Source: Telopea speciosissima (lineage: Eukaryota; Streptophyta; Magnoliopsida; Proteales; Proteaceae). Taken from it: a stretch of 64,000 nt of DNA. This document shows, one piece after another, positions 48,048 through 63,887 of the stretch. Below the pieces are notes generated by a model that was not told the origin of the DNA, ran no database searches, and saw only the letters and a list, made by a program, of their open reading frames with translations. Every line of letters begins with the position of its first letter. Within the stretch, counting starts at the first letter, position 1. Location: positions 57,796,970 through 57,860,969 of the forward strand of contig NC_057925.1 in NCBI RefSeq assembly GCF_018873765.1, read 5' to 3'. The position numbers and the translations under genes were made by a program.

Positions 48048-51000
48048 TTCCCTGTCTCTTTACATACATTAGCATAGCAGTGATAAATCAGATACATCCC
48101 CAACTCTCACCATGTACACCCTATACATGTCCTCCTTACTCTCTCTACAACCCCCAAACCTTGCCATCTCCCCCACAATCATGAAGTTTACTTTGTTTTT
48201 ATGTTCTTCGGTTTCAAATCTCTGGTAATTAAACTTGGATTTCCACAGACCATCTGTACATCTCCTCCTCAGGGAAGGGGATGGTCAAAGTCAGTAGTCC
48301 AGTGTCAGAGTTGTAGCTGAATTCGGTTTTTTGGGTACCCACTGTACACTTCAGGGGGCATTGGGATGAGTAGGCGCCAAACCGGCCACATCCCCTGACT
48401 TTGAGGACTATAGTTGCAGATGGCGACCTATTCTCACTGAGCAAACTTGGATGCTCAGGTGGGACTTCACCACCAAACAGTTCTGATTTCTTCTCAGTAT
48501 CCTTCCGAACTACAAATTGCTCCACAGACCCACCGGAGTTGAACATGTCGAGCAGGCCTATGGGTGCAAAGGAGATGTTGGCTGTGATTTCCTGCATCAC
48601 AAAGAGCAGGGGAGAGGATAGGAGGGAAATTATCTTTATGCTAGAATAGGCATGTATGCTGTTGGCCAAATAAGAATCTGTATCACCATGAACAGAAATA
48701 AAACTTTCAAAGCTGGGGATCATTAAGGGCTCACCTTGAGGGGACAGAAGTGGAAGAGCTCATACTCCAGGACCTTGAGTGTCACAGGCAGTGAAGCAAC
48801 TTTTGGTAGCCGAACCAACTCCCCTGCAGTGGCACCAATGTATCACATTAGTACACATTTGTCTCTCTACCACCATGAAACTTTTTTGTAGTATCACATA
48901 GTTGAGACTCACATCCAATAAGACTTTACTCACCTGATTTATGGGCATAGACAATTGTTTCACTATTCCATTCAGGACCAGCAACATGATCCATTACTTC
49001 AACATCAGTGGCGCGAACAGAGCCACTGAGGTTCCCAGGGGATGCATCGTGGATGCGTGCCTTCTTGGCAATCTTGCACCACCCAGCGCCTTGGCTGTTG
49101 AACACACCCACCACACCAGAGCATTTGTTTGTGTTCCATATTTTGAGCAAGCTGCGCATCTCATTTCCAAATTATATGTTCCAGAACATGCTCTTTAACT
49201 GCTGAGTCTTAAAGGAGATACTATGATTACTTTCATATCGATCACTAGACAAGAAGATGGAAATGGAGCAAAGAACCTGGTTCTATCCCTAGCAGGGTCC
49301 ACAAACAGGCAGTCGCGAGTGGGCCTTCCAGGGAGTAGGGCACGCAGCACAGACCCATCAGGAAGGACCAGCTTCTTCAAGAGCTCGAAGTTGTGGTTGC
49401 CTGGCTTATCACTGGTCAAGGCCAAACAAAAAAAAACATCATCCTCCAGTAAGACTCAACAGACTGAGAAGACTTCAATCCCAGCTTTGCAACCAAAACA
49501 GAAGCTAATTAAAATGCTTACGAGGAGGCAATTTGGGTGTTAGGTGTGAAAATTACCTGACATAAATAGCACATCCGCCAATGGCTCGAGCAGCAGCATG
49601 ATACTCTCCGGCTGGGTGTAGGCTCTGCAGAGTAGTTGTCAATCATATCTATCTTTGATTGTTGAAACTACTAGTGGCTTTCAACTACCAGTCAATTAGT
49701 GCAATTACAAAGCAAGACACCGATGATTACTTACGTGGAACATATCCCAGTCGGGTTGCATGAATTCGCCAAGGAAAAGAGTGTTGTATGCCACCGAAGC
49801 AATGTGGATGGTGTGAGATGCCGGGTCCCTGGGGTAGAAATCATCAGAAGCTCTCACCACGGCTGTCTGCTGGGCACTGTAAATTCCATCGGTGTTGTGG
49901 CACATGCAAGCAATGCAGCCATTGTCGGGGAAGTTGTGAGCAATAGAGGTTTCAAGGGCCTGGTGGTAGGCACGGGTGAGTGCAACACGACCACCATGGC
50001 CTGCTCCAAGGGTCTCAATGATGTTCTGGACGTCGACCTTAACTCCATCGATCCCACAGGAGGCAAGGTAGGCATGAAGCTCATTGTAGAGGTTAAACAC
50101 CTTCTTTGGGTTAAGAAGCCCAAGACCGTGCACGGCAAGGGTGTCTATGACAGTGTCTGGCTGGTTCCCTAATACTCCTGGTGACTGAACTGGGTATGCC
50201 AATGCAGTGTCGTAGTGTTCCATGCCAGCAGCAGCCGGTTTCACCCCACCCCAATAACCGGCAAGAGCATGCTAGACGTATACAAATCTGTACAATATAA
50301 CAAGTAGATTACACAAATTAATCAAGTTAGATGAGTTGATTCAGTTAAAAGATATCTACATTTATTTTTATGCTACAATCTTTTGCATGTAGAACCTCAC
50401 TCCCATTGCCTCATACAATTGGTGAGCCCCATGAATGCTTCTTAGTTCCTTAGTGCGTTTGGGCAAGTATTTGAAGAGGGTGGGTTTTGTTTCAGTTAAT
50501 TATAAACACCCAATCAGTTCATTAATTGGAATGAGGAAAGTAAATGAGGACGATGGACCACTTACTTCACATTGTGATTTTGCTTGGCTTCGTCTATCAC
50601 GCTTTTTAGACCTAGCAAATGGTCGTTCTTGCTTTCCTTTTGGAACTTCGCATTTTCTTCTATTCCGGTGAGTCTGCTAGCGAATCTATTACGGATCAAT
50701 TCAATTGAAAAAAAATAAAAATAAAATCAGAGCCAGTCAAAATCTATAGAAGCAATATATTTGAAGTGCCATCTGATCTGATGATGATGAAGTAATTCAT
50801 ACCAGGAGAAAGGGAGAAATATTTTACTGTGCTTCTTCTTGGACAACGCTGTTGGTATCCTTCACCTCGTTACCAATCTGTTGCCAACCATCATCGATAA
50901 TCAAGAAACGAGGAGGCGCCCCACCCTCAGACAGGCTGCAAAAGAAAACTTAGTTTAATTAGTAATCTCTCCTCAGTGTACACTACTGTCTCTCTCCCCT

Positions 51001-51482
51001 CTTCTTTAGATATTATGGAAGAGGAAGAAAAACAACCTTCTCAGGCCTTCTTCGACGCCCTCAGCTGTGACGTCTGTATAGAAAGCATCCAATGTGCACC
51101 AGCCAAACCAGTCAAGGAAAGAAGGTAACTGCATCACCATAAACCGGAAAAGAGACCACAAAAATCATTTTGAATGTGAAGGTCATGCTTCCAAGAATTA
51201 AATGAAACTTACCCTTTTCTTCTCCCTGTGGAGGAAAGTTTGCATATGTTTTTCAATGGCCCTGTTTTCACAAGAAAACAAGCGAATGGATAGTGTCTAT
51301 CATCCATTATCCCCACAATTTCTGCGTTAGTTGTAGGGGCTGGGAAACTCCCCACTCAGAACGTTTATAGAAACTCTCTTTCAAGATCTTCCCTTCAAGG
51401 ACACGAGGATTTCCTCTGTTTCTTATTCCAAATTTCAAAAAAGAGAAGAAAGAGGGACTTACATTACAGCTTGGTTGATGAC

Positions 51483-51839
51483 TGTTGAGAAGTACTGTTC
51501 ACGTGAACAGTGATTTGGTTGATATGTGTATCTTCTATTTTCCTAGTCCTAGTTGGAGTCTTAGTATCTAATTATATCAAGTTCTAATTCTACTGAGAGT
51601 TATTAGTCTTAGTTTCAATTTGAGTTGTTAGTTCTAGTTCTTTTCCTATTATAACTTGGAATTCTATCATGATTAAGAATTCCTAATTTGATTAGGAGTT
51701 CCCTTTTCTATTTGTAATTTCCTCTCTATTATAAATAGAGGGGCTTTCCTATCAATAAAGACAAGAAGTTATTATTCTCTCATTCTCTCTTTTTTTCTCT
51801 TCTCTCAAGTTACTGGTTACAAGTCTTAGGTTTTCTACA
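51483..51839 (+). repeat. Element C 5' LTR
   Basis: 357 bp, with a TATA-like ATTATAAATAGAGG near 51728 and AATAAAG downstream of it. This is the usual promoter and polyadenylation layout of a short Copia LTR. Confidence 0.85.
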
Positions 51840-53559
51840 TGGTATCAGAGCTAGGCAACCAGTGACTGATTCTCTCCAAGATTGCCGGTTTGAGAGTCGT
51901 TTCAAGGTTCTCCGATTTATGGAGAAACCCTAGTTCATAAAAAAAGGAGAACTAGGGTTTCGTATTGGTTTCTTCTTCTAGTTGTTTCAGCACCGCATGC
52001 CATCATTCTTGGTCTGCATCTGCTGTTACTCTAGGGTTTTTTGGAGCTTCGAATCTGCTATCGTTTTCTACTGCTGCCATGTTCGGATTTTCCATGGTTA
52101 TCATAAACTGTTGCTCGAGTTTACTTCTGAGTCGAAGATTACTGATTTTATTCACTAGTTCCGATCAAATTTGCAGTCGATAGTTGAGGAATATAAATTT
52201 GCTGCTGAAATTCCAGGTTACTTGTTATTTCCTTCGATTTTACTGATAGGGCTCTGGTTCTGCTGAATCCAAGATTGCTACCTCAAGTCGATGCTTTGCC
52301 ACTGCTGATTCTTCGAATCCACCTCTTTTCTGCCTCTGGCTGTCGCTGCTATGGTTATAGTATTTACTGGATCGAAGGATTGGTCAATGGCTGCATCGAT
52401 TCTGCCCAATTTTTTGAATCAGTTCTATCCAACAACTGGGAGATTGTAGATTGGAGTTTTTTTGCACATCGGTTCTTCTTTTTTGAAGATCGATCAAGTC
52501 TCCCCTTCTGGAAATCCCTGCTTGGTTCTTTTGAATGCCATGAAATTGATGCTTTGTTCTTGGTTCATCGATATATTGCGTTGATCTGCTGGAGAAACCA
52601 GATACTGCAATCTGACCTTGATTTTATTCTCTATTGAATGTGACTTTGATTTGGAGTAGCGAAGAAATCTCCCTGTTTGCTATCGAATTGAACTACTAGA
52701 GCCGTCAGAAGAGATATTGGTATGGTCGATTCTCAAGTTTCCGCCTCTGGTTCACGGTGGAGATGGGAGACCGCTGCTATTCTTCAAATCTCAGGTTTCC
52801 TTTTCCGCTGGATTTGCTGGTTCTGTTGAATCGTAAGAAAGGAGATAACATCATTCTCTATGATTTTTTTATTTTATTTTAACCTAATTTTCCCATATTA
52901 CCCCCATCTTATGTCACTATACTCATATCACGTTAGCTCTTGTTGCCTCCCCCTTCCTCACGTTTCCTTTATCTTTTCCTTTTAAGTTTTAATTTATTAG
53001 GTATTTAATGCTACTAACCTACTACCTAGTACCTTACCATTTATTATTGTCCATCCTTTTTATGATTATTTACATCTTGCCATTAAGAGTTTCCTCATTC
53101 CAAGTATATCCCCCATCTATAAATCCAATTCCCTACATGACCCATTACTTTCTTATTTACCAAGGGCCCCTTGCAAAATTCTGCTTATTTACAAAACTAC
53201 CATCCCTTATTCCACTTTATGTTATTTGCAATTTTGCCATTCCTCTATTTGACTATCCAATTGACCCTTGAAAATTCTAGTTTATTACCAGTTTATCCTT
53301 AGGCTTGGATTGTATTTAAAAGTGAATTTTCATCAAATTACAGTCATGCCATCCTTTTTTTTTTCCAACACCGTTCCCTTTCAATAATGCTAATTCCCTT
53401 CATATCCCAAAACATACATTTGGTATTTACCCATAACCTTTGGAAACTGCTGGTAAATTACAATTTTGCCATTCCTTCTTTTTTACTTACCCATAGCACC
53501 TTTGGAAAATTCTGAAATATTATGTTTTTGCCCTATCTCTTACATCATCTCTATTATGT

Positions 53560-53717
53560 CCACGTGTACTACACGTGAGGAGGGGATTATGTACAGTACA
53601 CCTGCAGACATTGTAGAAGCAGAACTTGCAAGAACACTTGGTGCAAAGTATAGACGATTAGAGTTTTCACCATTGCCAATGGGTATCTACTTTGTTATTG
53701 GGTTGAGTCTGCCGTAA
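53560..53717 (+). mobile_element. Short coding-like stretch inside element C
   Basis: A stretch containing PADIVEAELARTLGAKYRRL has protein-like composition, in contrast to the AT-rich surroundings. I cannot assign it to a retroelement domain or to a host gene. It ends at a purine tract (GTAAGGGGGAGATTG). Confidence 0.3.
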
Positions 53718-54103
53718 GGGGGAGATTGAAGTATTGAAATATTAAAGATATTTGGTTGTTGCCTATTTGAGGACTTTCAGTTGGGTTGATACAGTATTTT
53801 TTCCGCTGCTTGATTCAGTTTGTTTTCGCTACTTGCTGCTCTAGTTATTTCACTTTAAGATTCTAAGTCACTATGACAATCTGAGATTCATCACTAGATA
53901 GCTATTGAAGATCGTTGAAAGCTGTCTTTTTTGGAAGACATTCCAGTCCCGATTTGCTGATCATGTCTGTCTAAGTTTTGAAGATCTATTTTTTTAAGTT
54001 CTTGAAGGTTTATTTGGGAACTGCATTCATATGTCAAGTTGGATTCTACTACAACTTAATTTTTTTTTATTTTGTTCAAGTTGGGCATTAGTACCTTGTA
54101 TGC

Positions 54104-54207
54104 ACCAACTTGAGGGGGAGTGTTAGCATTATTAGGAGTTCTTTTTTCTTTAGTTCAAGCTGGATTTTCTTTATTTATTTATTTATATAATCCAGCTTGA
54201 GGGGGAG
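54104..54207 (+). other. Repeated polypurine tracts of element C
   Basis: CAACTTGAGGGGGAGTGTTAG (split at 54104-54124) and CAGCTTGAGGGGGAG (54193-54207) are near-copies. Only the second abuts the LTR. A third purine tract lies at about 53714-53726. Confidence 0.6.
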
Positions 54208-54553
54208 TGTTGAGAAGTACTATTCACATGACACTGTTCACGTGAACAGTGATTTGGTTGATATGTGTATCTTCTATTTTCCTAGTCCTAGTTAGAGTTC
54301 TAGTTTTTAATTATGTCAAGTCCTAATTCTACTGTGAGTTGCTAGTCATAGTTTCAGTTTGAGTTGTTAGTTCTAGTTCTTTTCCTATTGTAACTTGAAA
54401 TCCTATCATGATTAGAAATTTTCTATTTGTAATTTTCCCTCTATTATAAATAGAGAGGCTTTCCTATCAATAAAAACAACAAGTTATTATTCTCTCATTC
54501 TCTCTTTTTTCTCTTTTCTCAAGTTATTGGTTACAGGTTCTAGGTTTTCTACA
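54208..54553 (+). repeat. Element C 3' LTR
   Basis: 346 bp, aligned to the left LTR throughout. It carries a short extra block near its start (GACACTGTTCACGTGAACAG, partly repeating the preceding TTCACATG). Confidence 0.85.
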
Positions 54554-55848
54554 ATAACTTTGAAAGGATTAGTCCCAGCATGCATATAGACCATGTGAAG
54601 TCCTTGGTTGGTCCGAACAGCATTGTCTCCTGCAAAATCAACCACAGCACAAACGAAAAACCCAATCGTTTTGGTTCTTCCGAACTCCACCTTTTACTTT
54701 GTTTTCCAATCCAAATCCTATAAGCTTCATAAATTTTGACTCATTGTATGATTGATTGATTGATTGATTTCTCCAACTTGAATTGTGTTTCCATGACAGA
54801 AAGCTCCGACCCCCCAAAATTCGAACCGTACATTTCCGTAAGAGGTAATTTACTTACCACTCTCAAGGCAAATCTCTAACTCATTCTTCTCGTTGCCTTG
54901 AAGAACAGCACGGAACTGGCCTTCAAGGATAGGAAGAAAGACAGTGTAGACAGTTGGTGTGTCCCCTTCATTGGCTTCATCAGCGTTGCCTTCTTTGCTC
55001 TCGATGAGCAAGAATTGGGTCTCCAGGGGAACATCCTTCCCACAAGTTCCCATTCTCTGTGTCATCCACCATAGCTTGAACCGGAAACAACATATGAAAC
55101 GAAGACCCCTGTTGAAGCAAAGCAATCAAAATGCGCTTGAAAAAGCTAGTAATGGCGTAATAATCAAATTGTACAGTGATTGAACTCACTCAAATATACC
55201 CAAGGGGAAAACGTGGAGGCTTTTTCTAGCAGTCGCCGTTGCACCTATGAAGGCACCTGCAACGAGCCCCTCGGCGGTCCCGGGTGTCAGCACAATATTG
55301 TCGGGCAAATTCGTCAGTATAGTTTTCCCAAGAACGACTAAGTTTCCATCGACGATGGAGATTTTTGGAGTCACAGTCATCTTCGATATATTCTTACTAT
55401 ACACAATAAAGCAATAACAACAATATCAATCACCTCGTGATCCATCAAAAAATAAGCTGAAGCAATTCTTGCTAACATTTCTACCACCCCAAAGAAACAA
55501 AAAACAAAGAAAGACCTGTTTGAAGCAGAAAAAAACAAGATTACTTAAAGCAATACACCCTGCATATCAAGTTTGGAATCAAACTACAAGAAACCGATAA
55601 TATACCCAACAAAATCTTCGTAAACCCTCAAATAAAACTCACCTGAAAATCATCAGTCGGCGAAGTAAGAGTTGTCGAGGTCGAATAAGAAAGAGAGGGA
55701 AGCAACAAATTCGAAAAACAGAAACGAAAGATGAACTCCAAAAATCACAATATACCAAATGCACAGAACGAACTAAGAAACGCTGGACCGACTATGTCCA
55801 TTTTATAAACCGGAACCGCTAAACATTGGGCTGTCTTATTATTCTTAT

Positions 55849-56510
55849 AACTTGGGGGATCTTCTTGACAATGACACATGTGACATGCCATATGAAAATA
55901 AATTTTTTACTGCTTATGCACTTCCACGTGTTATTTTCATCGATTTTGCCTTAGGTGTTAATCGATCCTGTTTCATCGATTTAGCAATGAAGAAAGACAT
56001 GCAAAGTTTAGTTATTGTTTCTAATATGACGTTAAATAGAACTAATTGGAGGGCAAATATCGCGTAATTGATCCTAGTTAATATGTTTAATATGATTTCT
56101 TGTTGTGACGCGTTGTGTTTCTTTTCGTCTTTGCAAGGATCCGTGTAGCGGACCTGATTTAATTGGAATAAGTATGAGTTATTGTTATTGTTGTTAATCA
56201 ATCTGATTTCAGTTCTAGATCAATTCAAATTATGAAGACTGGAAATCAAAATCGAATCATTTATTTAAAACATGGGCAATGGCCTTTTTTTATCCTCTCA
56301 AATGGTCAAGCATTAGGTATAAGCAAATCTATATTTTTCCCACTTGATTCAACTTCTGTGGGTCTATTATATCTCAGTTCTGAACAAAGACAAAAGTTAA
56401 GTTAGAATGTATTATCGATCTCAAATGCATTCCAAGAATTTATAGCAAATGCAGCCTTCCTTTTGCACCAACCTGTAATAGTAAAGTTTTACCCCAATTC
56501 TTTTGAATCC
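55849..56510. other. Intergenic, no gene seen
   Basis: AT-rich sequence upstream of the galactosyltransferase-like gene. Only short domain-free open stretches. Confidence 0.45.
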
Positions 56511-56516
56511 TACAAG

Positions 56517-56920
56517 TAAGGGTATCAAATTTCAGCTTGAACCAGTTAGATCGACTGAACCTGAACAGTTCCAACCTGAAACCAAATCGAACCCTTATTG
56601 GGCTGGTTTTGGGCTGGACTTTTGTGAAATCACAAAAAACCTTGCCAAACTGGCCAAAACAGACTGAACCCAATACATAAACCAATAAAAAATCAATAAC
56701 CAATCATACAACCCTAAAAATATTTTTTTTTTCATCGAAACTGAACCAAACAGAGGCCAATATCAAACCGATAAAAATGTAACCAACAAAAGCAGAACCA
56801 AACCGAACCAAAACAGAGTCTCCTCTTATCGGGCTTGGTTTTAGTTTGGCCCAGTCTAGCCTGAAGATCAGTCCAGCCCGACCAAAATGAACCGTACGAA
56901 CCAACCGATTAAAACCCCTA
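56517..56920. mobile_element. hAT-like MITE
   Basis: The left end TAAGGGTATCAAATTTCAGC and the right end CCGATTAAAACCCCTA are imperfect inverted repeats. The body is made of AACCGAACC/AAACCGA-like motifs. It is similar in style to the element at 10.8 kb. Open stretches in it are low-complexity artefacts. Confidence 0.5.
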
Positions 56921-57689
56921 CTCACAATTGAGCTGTTTAAGCCAATATACTTTGCATATATCACTGGGCTTGAGCCCAGTTCTTTTAGTCATTGGTCCAT
57001 AAGGATAGGGTATGTCTTTAAAGCCCATTCGACCCATGCCCTCACAATTATAAGCAGATGGGTCCCCTTAGGCCATGAATGCGTCCACCTAGAGATTTAG
57101 ACCCCAAGACCCTACTATGATTATGGGAGGAAACCAAATTAAAGTTAGGGATAATGCTGTTATTCCAAATCCAATAACATATGGTTTTCACATCCAACTA
57201 CTTTTTAAGTCTATTTATTATTGGTAGACCCAAAAGGCTAAGAGACTTAAATAAAATTTAATCCAAGTTAAACTAACTACCAATTTGATCCTTGGGGGGT
57301 TCGACCAATTACAAGAAAGATTGGTTAGGAAGGTGGAAAGAAGATTTCCACCAATCCAAGGCCTGATAGCTTATAGATACAGTTAGTTGCAATTCTCTAG
57401 AGGGGATCAAGAATCAAGTAAATGGTCTTTTAGTATTTAGTAGTAGAAAGTTAGTGGCAGTCCATTCAAGCACAAATCTAGGATTACAAATTAAAGAAAA
57501 TCTAAAGCCTAATTTAGACATTTTTTGAGATTAATTAGTGCTTCAATGACTACTATTTCTTTTATGTTTGGGTCTTAGGATTCTCTTTTTTTCTTTCTTT
57601 TTTTTTTTTTTTTTTTTAAATAAAGAAAAAAAAAATGAATGAGAGGGATCCACAATATTGGGGGTGTGGGGGTGGAGGTAGTTGTAGAT

Positions 57690-58255
57690 GAATTTTGTTG
57701 TAACAGTTTTATATTCTTTGGAATAAAATATGGTAAGATTTGTTGGGGCCCCACCTTAGATGAAAATTTCTCTATCAAATCTGCTTATAGGTTGGGCTAT
57801 CAGCTATCCTCTTGCTACTCCAAGTCAGTTGGAAAAGCACTCTCTACTCCAAAGGAGGTTTGGAGAATTTTGTGGAACTCCCCTATCCACCTAAAGTAAA
57901 ATCTTTTTTTGTAGAAGGCGGGGGGTTATGGAGTCTTGACGAAACTAAAGCAGAGATGTGTTGTTTAGTCTGATGTTTATCTTTGATGTCTATTATCTTG
58001 CAAAATCTGGAAGCTCAGAAATGCAAGAGTGTTTAAAGCATCCTTCACCCCTTTAGATCTTGGGTGGATATGGTAAATAGAAGTGTTGGTGAAGTTCTTT
58101 CTCTTCTCCCAAGTACTGCCTCTTGTGAGAAGCAAGCGCACACGGTCTCGAGTCCTCCTCCCCCTCCAGTTGAAGCCCTATCTATCTTCATAGATGAGGC
58201 AACTGCTTCTAGGACTAGGGTGACGGGAGTTGGGTGCATTGTACTCAGACCATAA
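57690..58255 (+). mobile_element. L1-type LINE fragment (zf-RVT and start of RNase H)
   Basis: ICWGPTLDENFSIKSAYRLG and EVWRILWNSPIHLK match the zf-RVT region of plant L1 LINEs (usual form W....G.FSVKSAY, then IW....P.K). Further on, EALSIFIDEATASRTRVTGV resembles the opening of the RNase H domain. Several stops lie between, so it is a dead copy, truncated at both ends. A T run (57600-57621) lies just upstream. Confidence 0.7.
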
Positions 58256-58559
58256 GAACCGAGTTAGGTTGATTACTTCCAAGGCCTAAGGATCTATTTG
58301 TCCACAAAATTTCAATCCCACTTAATACACCATGTAGCAAATATTTGTGTGATCCATTATTTTGTCATTTGATGTGCTGTTCAGGAAAACTACTCCCAAA
58401 AAAATACATGTTTATGTTTCAGTTTTTTTTTTTTTTTTTCACATGAAAAGCAATACAAATTCATATTTGTCAACTTATTTTGCTTAGCATGGATTATGTA
58501 TCCACAAATTTGGGGACATCAAGTTGCAACCATGGAATTAAATCTCGGTATCATATCTT

Positions 58560-58770
58560 TTTTAATCAGATCCAACCAACACCAAAAAGTGGGGTTCCCA
58601 TTAGAAGAGGGGACAAGGGGAAATTAACAAGATGTCAAGCATCTGTTGGGAAAGGTGGGGGGAGGAAGAGTCGAACAAGCAACCTCTCCCAAGACTTAAG
58701 CCACAGCTATAATGCGAATGGCAGCCACCACCACGCCAAGAGATTGCTTCCCCGTTTGTTTAACTTGAGT
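58560..58770 (-). mobile_element. Possible tRNA-derived SINE
   Basis: On the minus strand GTGGTGGTGGCTGCC, GTGGCTTAAGTCTTGG and TTGCTTGTTCGACTCTTCC resemble boxes A and B of a pol III promoter (box B form GTTCGANTC). No tail or target duplication was identified. It could equally be chance. Confidence 0.3.
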
Positions 58771-59454
58771 TCATGAACAAAACTGAATGCAGCTAAAAAG
58801 AGACCATCTTCATCTTCCCATCCCATTCGGAAAGAAAAATCAGAGCCAAGCACATCCACAACGAAATATAGAGAGAGGTACACTAAATTTGGAGAAAAAA
58901 AACCAAATATAGTTATAGTTGGCTGGTCTTCATCTTTTGTCACCCCACATGAAAGATATAACTTAGGCATAGTGATGGAACATTACCTTTCATCCCATGT
59001 GGGTGTGGCCATGGATGTTTCACTGTTTTGCACTTTTGAGGAGGTAGGGAATCTTAACTCCATACAGTAACAATGCAAATTACTTTGTTCATGAAAGGGC
59101 GTGTGAGCCAAATTACATATTTACAACCAAAACAATCTTCCCACATCTTAATTCTAAACTTAGTTCTCTCCTGCAATCCCTCATCAAATACAAATAGCTA
59201 CAGTATAGCCCACTTCTGAAACATATGACAATCTCATCTCCATTCTTACAACTTCCCTCCCCCCACCCCCTACCCAGAATCCAAGATAAGAGAAAGAAAG
59301 AATAAAAAGAAATTCAAGAACCCATAAAAACAAACAAAAAAAGAGACGAAAGAAATAGGTGGGGGAAAAAAAAAACGAATTTTGATGACAAAACAAAAGC
59401 ACAACGAATCTGTTTCGCTTTCATTTTTCAAAATTATTTCTTCTCTTTCTTGTT

Positions 59455-62956
<3,502 letters not shown>

Positions 62957-63887
62957 GAATCACAACTTATAATTTTCCAATTCTTCTGATGTCCGAACAA
63001 ATCAAAAGACAAGATTTGGAAGGGGCGTCAAACGGTAAGAAAAAATATCCAATCTAAGGCTGCAGATTTTTTTTTCCTTGCAAAATTGTTGGAATCCAGG
63101 CACAACCTCAAGAACCCAATTTTGTGTAAGAACTCTCGCGGCTCTGCAGGGATAAACGCTGGAGAAACGAAGAGAAATATAAACCTTGGTGGAAGGACGA
63201 ACAGAAAGAACTTGGCCTCCTAAAATTAGTCAAAAACCCAAGAAGCAACGAAGCAGAAGACGGGAGATTAAACACACAAAAACCCACCAAGATGTTCAGA
63301 TTCCACCGCGTAGGAAAAGCAATCTGAGGGAAACCCAGATGGATTCAAAGATCCAAAGGTGATTTAATGGAACAAAGGAAGGGTTTGGGAAGAAGAGGTT
63401 GAAAAATTCAATTTAGGGTGCGAACACGCCATGAACGAGAGAGGGTCAAAGCTCTTTCGGAGAGACTTCTCTCTCCCTCTAAGCATGTGACTCCCTTCTC
63501 TTCCTCTCCCTCTCTCTATCTCTAAACTCTTTCTGTGAATTCAATAAAAAAAAAAAAAAATTTGAGAGAGAGAATGAAGAGAAACGCGTTCCTCTTCTCT
63601 CCTCCCAAAATGTCCAAATAGAATCTCAGAAATTTTCAGCAACAAAACAGATACCTTTCTAGAAATGCCCCTGAATCTAACAAATATTTCATGATGCATT
63701 AATCTTACCATAATACCCTTTACCTTTCTGAAATGACAAAAATGGCCACGAGAACAAACCAACTGATTAACTACCTACTTTGGCTTGGATTAAAGTGGAT
63801 GGACAGCATGAATCACTGAGATGGCATGTGATCATTTTCAAGTTGCCGTTGAGTTCTACAGATAAGGATTACCCAAAATGTAAACAG
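62957..63887 (-). promoter_or_regulatory. CDPK 5' UTR and promoter region
   Basis: Pyrimidine-rich leader-type sequence upstream of the CDPK start, with GA/CT tracts at 63465-63540 and an A run at about 63546-63560. No clear TATA box. Whether a leader intron exists cannot be told. Confidence 0.4.

Larger units (their letters stand above)
51483..54553 (+). mobile_element. Element C: non-autonomous Copia-like LTR element in exon 3
   Basis: 3071 bp, antisense to the host gene. LTRs are 51483-51839 (357 bp) and 54208-54553 (346 bp), with TGTTGAGAAG starts and TTTTCTACA ends. The primer site TGGTATCAGAGC (51840-51851) is the exact iMet consensus, and the purine tract is GAGGGGGAG. The flanking duplication is ATGAC/ATAAC, one base different. 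The LTRs differ by roughly 7-8% by eye, which suggests an insertion of some millions of years. The 2.37-kb interior lacks a recognisable gag-pol. Its first 1 kb looks like untranslated leader. Non-autonomous and old. Confidence 0.85.
48229..55380 (-). pseudogene. Galactinol-sucrose galactosyltransferase / seed-imbibition protein (RFS/SIP family), disrupted
   Basis: A GH36-type raffinose-synthase or alkaline alpha-galactosidase family gene. Exons: 55380-55190, 55108-54858, 54629-54554 plus 51482-51463 (split by element C), 51261-51213, 51128-51037, 50935-50828, 50685-50566, 50287-49735, 49624-49557, 49411-49277, 49151-48934, 48823-48735, 48591-48229. Family marks are [91 protein letters not shown] (nucleophile Asp) and [11 protein letters not shown] (acid/base Asp). 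Two lesions are visible. A 3.07-kb element lies inside exon 3 between FKVI and NQAV. At 50272-50270 the conserved VWHALAGYW reads VYV-TAG-HALAGYW. Otherwise all exons, junctions and catalytic residues are intact, so silencing is recent, or a different allele is functional. A leader intron probably ends the first UTR exon at 55643. Confidence 0.88.

Noticed and set aside
49699-50172. A 157-codon plus-strand open stretch over galactosyltransferase exon 8
   Set aside because: It is antisense to a well-conserved exon and resembles no protein family.
50270-50287. A second acceptor (GTCTAG) that would skip the TAG in exon 8
   Set aside because: Using it shifts the frame and meets a stop within about ten codons, so it does not rescue the protein.
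51483-54553. Element C acting as an intron so that the host gene stays functional
   Set aside because: The acceptor-like CTTCTCAACAG at its edge does not restore frame with any nearby GT that I could find, and the downstream TAG remains.
55914-56201. A 95-codon open stretch (minus) upstream of the galactosyltransferase-like gene
   Set aside because: Asn-run and AT-rich composition with no domain and no splice context.
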